Part shown: piece after piece, positions 62,019 to 64,000 of the stretch
How positions within the stretch are numbered: the stretch's first letter is position 1
How the letters are laid out: the number at the start of each line of letters is the position of its first letter
NCBI RefSeq assembly: GCF_001657485.1
Contig: NZ_LXFU01000051.1
Span: 62,001-126,000, forward strand
Direction of reading: 5' to 3'
Source: Rhizobium sp. WYCCWR10014
Lineage (GTDB): Bacteria > Pseudomonadota > Alphaproteobacteria > Rhizobiales > Rhizobiaceae
Length of the DNA: 64,000 bases
Made by a program: the position numbers and the translations under genes
Notes under the pieces: generated by a model
Database searches by the model: none
The model's input: only the letters and a program-made list of their open reading frames with translations
What the model was told of the DNA's origin: nothing

Positions 62019-62818
62019 AAGAGCACTCCTCCGTGCAGCGAGGGGAAAGAGGCCCAGAGCTTCTTCGTGTAGTCGTGCTTGGGCGTTCGGTAGATCGCTT
62101 CGGCCGTGTTCTGCTCCACCAGCTGGCCAGATAGCATGATGCCGATGCGGTCGCAGAATTGCACCATCAGCCCGAGATCATGGGTGATGAACAGCACGGA
62201 AAAGCCGAAGCTGCGGCGCAATTCATTGATGCGCTGCAGGATTTCGCGCTGGACGACGACGTCGAGCGCCGTCGTCGGCTCGTCCATGACGACGAGCTTC
62301 GGATCGAGCGCCATGCAGATGGCGATGACGATGCGCTGGCGCATGCCGCCGGAAAACTGGTGCGGATAGTCGCGCATGCGATCCGGCGCGATGTCGACGA
62401 GCGTCAGCATTTCGGCGGTGCGCTCGCGGGCTGCAGCACGGCTCATGTTCTTGTGAGTGCGCAGCATGTCGTAGAATTGCGTTTCGATGCGCAGCACCGG
62501 GTTCAGCGAGTTCATGGCGCTCTGAAAGACCATGGCGACCTCACGCCAGCGGAATGCGCTGAGCGCCTGCCGGTCGAGGCCGAGCACGTCGCGGCCGTCG
62601 AGCAGGATGCGGCTTTCCTTGCGGATCAGCGCCGGCGGCTTGTGCAGGCGGCTGATGGCAAAAGCGATGGTGCTCTTGCCGCAACCGGATTCGCCGGCCA
62701 AGCCGAAAACCTCGCCGGGCGCGACATCGAAACTGACATCCTCGACGGCGCGGAAATCCTTCTCCTCGCCGATATAGTCGATGGTGAGGTTTCTCACCGA
62801 AAGCAGCGGCTGCGTCAC
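62015..62818 (-). CDS. oppD: Peptide/opine ABC transporter ATPase (OppD type)
   Basis: A 267-aa ATPase with Walker A GESGCGKST, signature FSGGMRQRIVIAICMA, Walker B LVVMDEPTTALD, switch LFITHDLGLMVQFCD. The start is GTG 62818 (VTQPLLSVRNL), 4-bp overlap with the oppC stop and preceded by GGAGGG; longer frames would lie inside oppC. It is about 50 residues shorter than typical OppD, because the C-terminal oligopeptide extension is brief. Confidence 0.9.
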   Translation of the reverse strand: MTQPLLSVRNLTIDYIGEEKDFRAVEDVSFDVAPGEVFGLAGESGCGKSTIAFAISRLHKPPALIRKESRILLDGRDVLGLDRQALSAFRWREVAMVFQSAMNSLNPVLRIETQFYDMLRTHKNMSRAAARERTAEMLTLVDIAPDRMRDYPHQFSGGMRQRIVIAICMALDPKLVVMDEPTTALDVVVQREILQRINELRRSFGFSVLFITHDLGLMVQFCDRIGIMLSGQLVEQNTAEAIYRTPKHDYTKKLWASFPSLHGGVLL

Positions 62819-63693
62819 AGGCGGCCCTCCCCGGAGCGGACGAGCAGGGACCAGCGCTTCAGATGATTGCCGGTGCGCAGCCGTGGGTTGGCGATTTCGT
62901 CGACAGCGAAGTTCAGCAATGACATGCCGATGCCGAGGAAGGCGAGTGCGAAGCAGGGGGTGAGAATATCCCACCAGGCGCCGACCGAAAGGGCCGAGGC
63001 CTTCTGCGCATTGTAGAGCATGGTCCCCCACGAGATCGCTCTCGGATCGCCGAGGCCGAGGAATTCCAGCGTCGCCTCGGTGATGATCGCGAAGATGACG
63101 CTGCCGATGAAATTGATGCCGACGATTGAAATCACGTTGGGAAAGATCTCGAATGTCATGATGCGCCATTGCGGCTCACCCATCATCTCGGCCGATTTGA
63201 CGAAATCCTTCTGCTTGACGGAGAGCGTTTCGGCGCGGGTGACGCGTGCGCCCCAGGCCCAGGAGGTGGCGCCGAGGATGAGGGCGATGACGAGGGGGCT
63301 TGCCTGGCCGATGAAGGCGGCAAGCACGAGCAGCAGCGGCAGGTTTGGAACGACCAGGACCATATTGGTGAAGAAGCTGATGATCTCGTCGGTCTTGCCG
63401 CCGCGATAGCCGGAGATGATGCCGAGTGCGGTGCCGACCAGCGTGATCAGCAGGCCGGCGCCAAAGCCGACGGCAAGCGAGGTGCGGGCACCGTAGATCA
63501 GCCGGGCAAAGACATCCTGGCCGATGCGCGTGGTGCCGAGAATATGGTCGAGTGACGGAGCCTGGTGCGGCCGCCCGGTGCGGGCGGCGGGATCGTACTG
63601 CGTCAGCAGGGGCGCTGCGATCGCAACGAGGACGATGAAGGCGATGATGACGAGGCCGACCAGCGCCTTGCGGTTTCGAAGCAGGGTCTTCAT
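62815..63693 (-). CDS. oppC: Peptide/opine ABC transporter permease (OppC/DppC type)
   Basis: A 292-aa permease with an N-terminal helix (LVGLVIIAFIVLVAIAAPLL), the family start region ILGTTRIGQDVFARLIYGARTSL in part (LGTTRIGQDVFARL), and the ATPase-contact loop FVKSAEMMGEPQWRIMTFEIFPN in part (EPQWRIMTFEIFPN). Six helices in all. It begins 1 bp after oppB. Confidence 0.92.
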   Translation of the reverse strand: MKTLLRNRKALVGLVIIAFIVLVAIAAPLLTQYDPAARTGRPHQAPSLDHILGTTRIGQDVFARLIYGARTSLAVGFGAGLLITLVGTALGIISGYRGGKTDEIISFFTNMVLVVPNLPLLLVLAAFIGQASPLVIALILGATSWAWGARVTRAETLSVKQKDFVKSAEMMGEPQWRIMTFEIFPNVISIVGINFIGSVIFAIITEATLEFLGLGDPRAISWGTMLYNAQKASALSVGAWWDILTPCFALAFLGIGMSLLNFAVDEIANPRLRTGNHLKRWSLLVRSGEGRL

Positions 63694-63694
63694 C

Positions 63695-64000
63695 TCACGC
63701 TCCCTTCAGCCGCGGGTCGAGCAGCACATAGCTGACGTCGACGATAAAATTGGCGATCAGCATGGTCGCGGTCATGATGAGGAGCTGGCCCTGGATGACG
63801 GGGTAATCGCGGGCGAGGATCGCCTGGTAGAGAATGTTGCCGAGGCCGGGATAGTTATAGACGACCTCCGTCACCAGCGAGCCGCCGAGGATGGTGCCGA
63901 TGGCGATGGCAAGGCTGGAGACGGTTGGCAGCAGGGCGTTGCGCGCCGCGTACCAGAGCATCACATGCCGATCCGAAAGGCCCTTGGCGCGGGCCATGAC
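63695..64000 (-). CDS. oppB: Peptide/opine ABC transporter permease (OppB/DppB type), 5' end outside window
   Basis: The last 101 codons of the first permease. The frame is open to the window edge. The visible part has the EAA loop remnant ARAKGLSDRHVMLWYAARNAL, shown in part as KGLSDRHVMLWYAARN, then TVSSLAIAIGTILGGSLVTE, NYPGLGNILYQAIL and the C-terminal VDVSYVLLDPRLKG typical of DppB. The binding protein is probably further right. Confidence 0.9.
   Translation of the reverse strand, partial: VMARAKGLSDRHVMLWYAARNALLPTVSSLAIAIGTILGGSLVTEVVYNYPGLGNILYQAILARDYPVIQGQLLIMTATMLIANFIVDVSYVLLDPRLKGA

Overview
The window reads as DNA from a fast-growing rhizobium, most likely the Rhizobium leguminosarum/etli group. 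The reasons are the GC-rich alphaproteobacterial codon use, the full rhaRSTPQUK/rhaDI rhamnose locus, a RopA-type porin, a fhuCDB locus with an IRO-like operator, and several dispersed intergenic palindromes of a rhizobial type. Nearly every gene is for transport or catabolism, and no rRNA, tRNA, phage, transposase or CRISPR array was seen. A large plasmid or chromid would fit, but that is inference.

Layout, left to right. (1) 1-2559: the end of a sulfate ABC operon, sbp-cysT-cysW, leftward and cut by the window edge. (2) 2922-3938: a porin. (3) 4053-12913: a leftward potassium operon with a 27-aa ORF, kdpF, kdpA, a 51-aa membrane ORF, kdpB, kdpC, kdpD, kdpE and an EIIA-Ntr gene. A KdpE-like tandem hexamer lies upstream. 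(4) 13296-19672: a xylitol-type dehydrogenase, a DedA protein, a mercuric-reductase-like flavoprotein overlapping a DUF4126 gene, a glutaryl-CoA-type dehydrogenase, a cupin and a LysR regulator. (5) 19847-27050: a five-gene Liv-type ABC transporter followed by a GMC oxidoreductase and a 3-hydroxyisobutyrate-type dehydrogenase, apparently one catabolic operon. (6) 27058-35039: siderophore uptake (fhuA, fhuC-fhuD-fhuB, a DUF2218/siderophore-interacting reductase) and an AraC regulator. (7) 35165-47022: a hydratase, then the rhamnose regulon. Its divergent promoters sit in a near-perfect inverted operator, and a small Pmp3 gene lies antisense between rhaD and rhaI.

(8) 47116-48552: an ECF41-type sigma factor divergent from an AhpD/CMD-family gene. 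Two exact TGTCACA-N16-CGTC motifs, one per strand, fill the gap. (9) 48767-54040: amidohydrolase/IclR, a Phd/PIN toxin-antitoxin pair, a TetR regulator with tandem operators, and small hypothetical genes. (10) 54280-61048: amidase, TIM-barrel epimerase, choline sulfatase with its LysR regulator, a small membrane protein, an HpcH/HpaI aldolase and a spermidine-synthase-like protein. (11) 61119-64000: a leftward peptide/opine ABC operon (oppB partial, oppC, oppD, oppF).

Starts were chosen mainly by Shine-Dalgarno spacing, gene overlap and where family homology begins. All functional names rest on recognising family motifs in the translations; no database search was possible.
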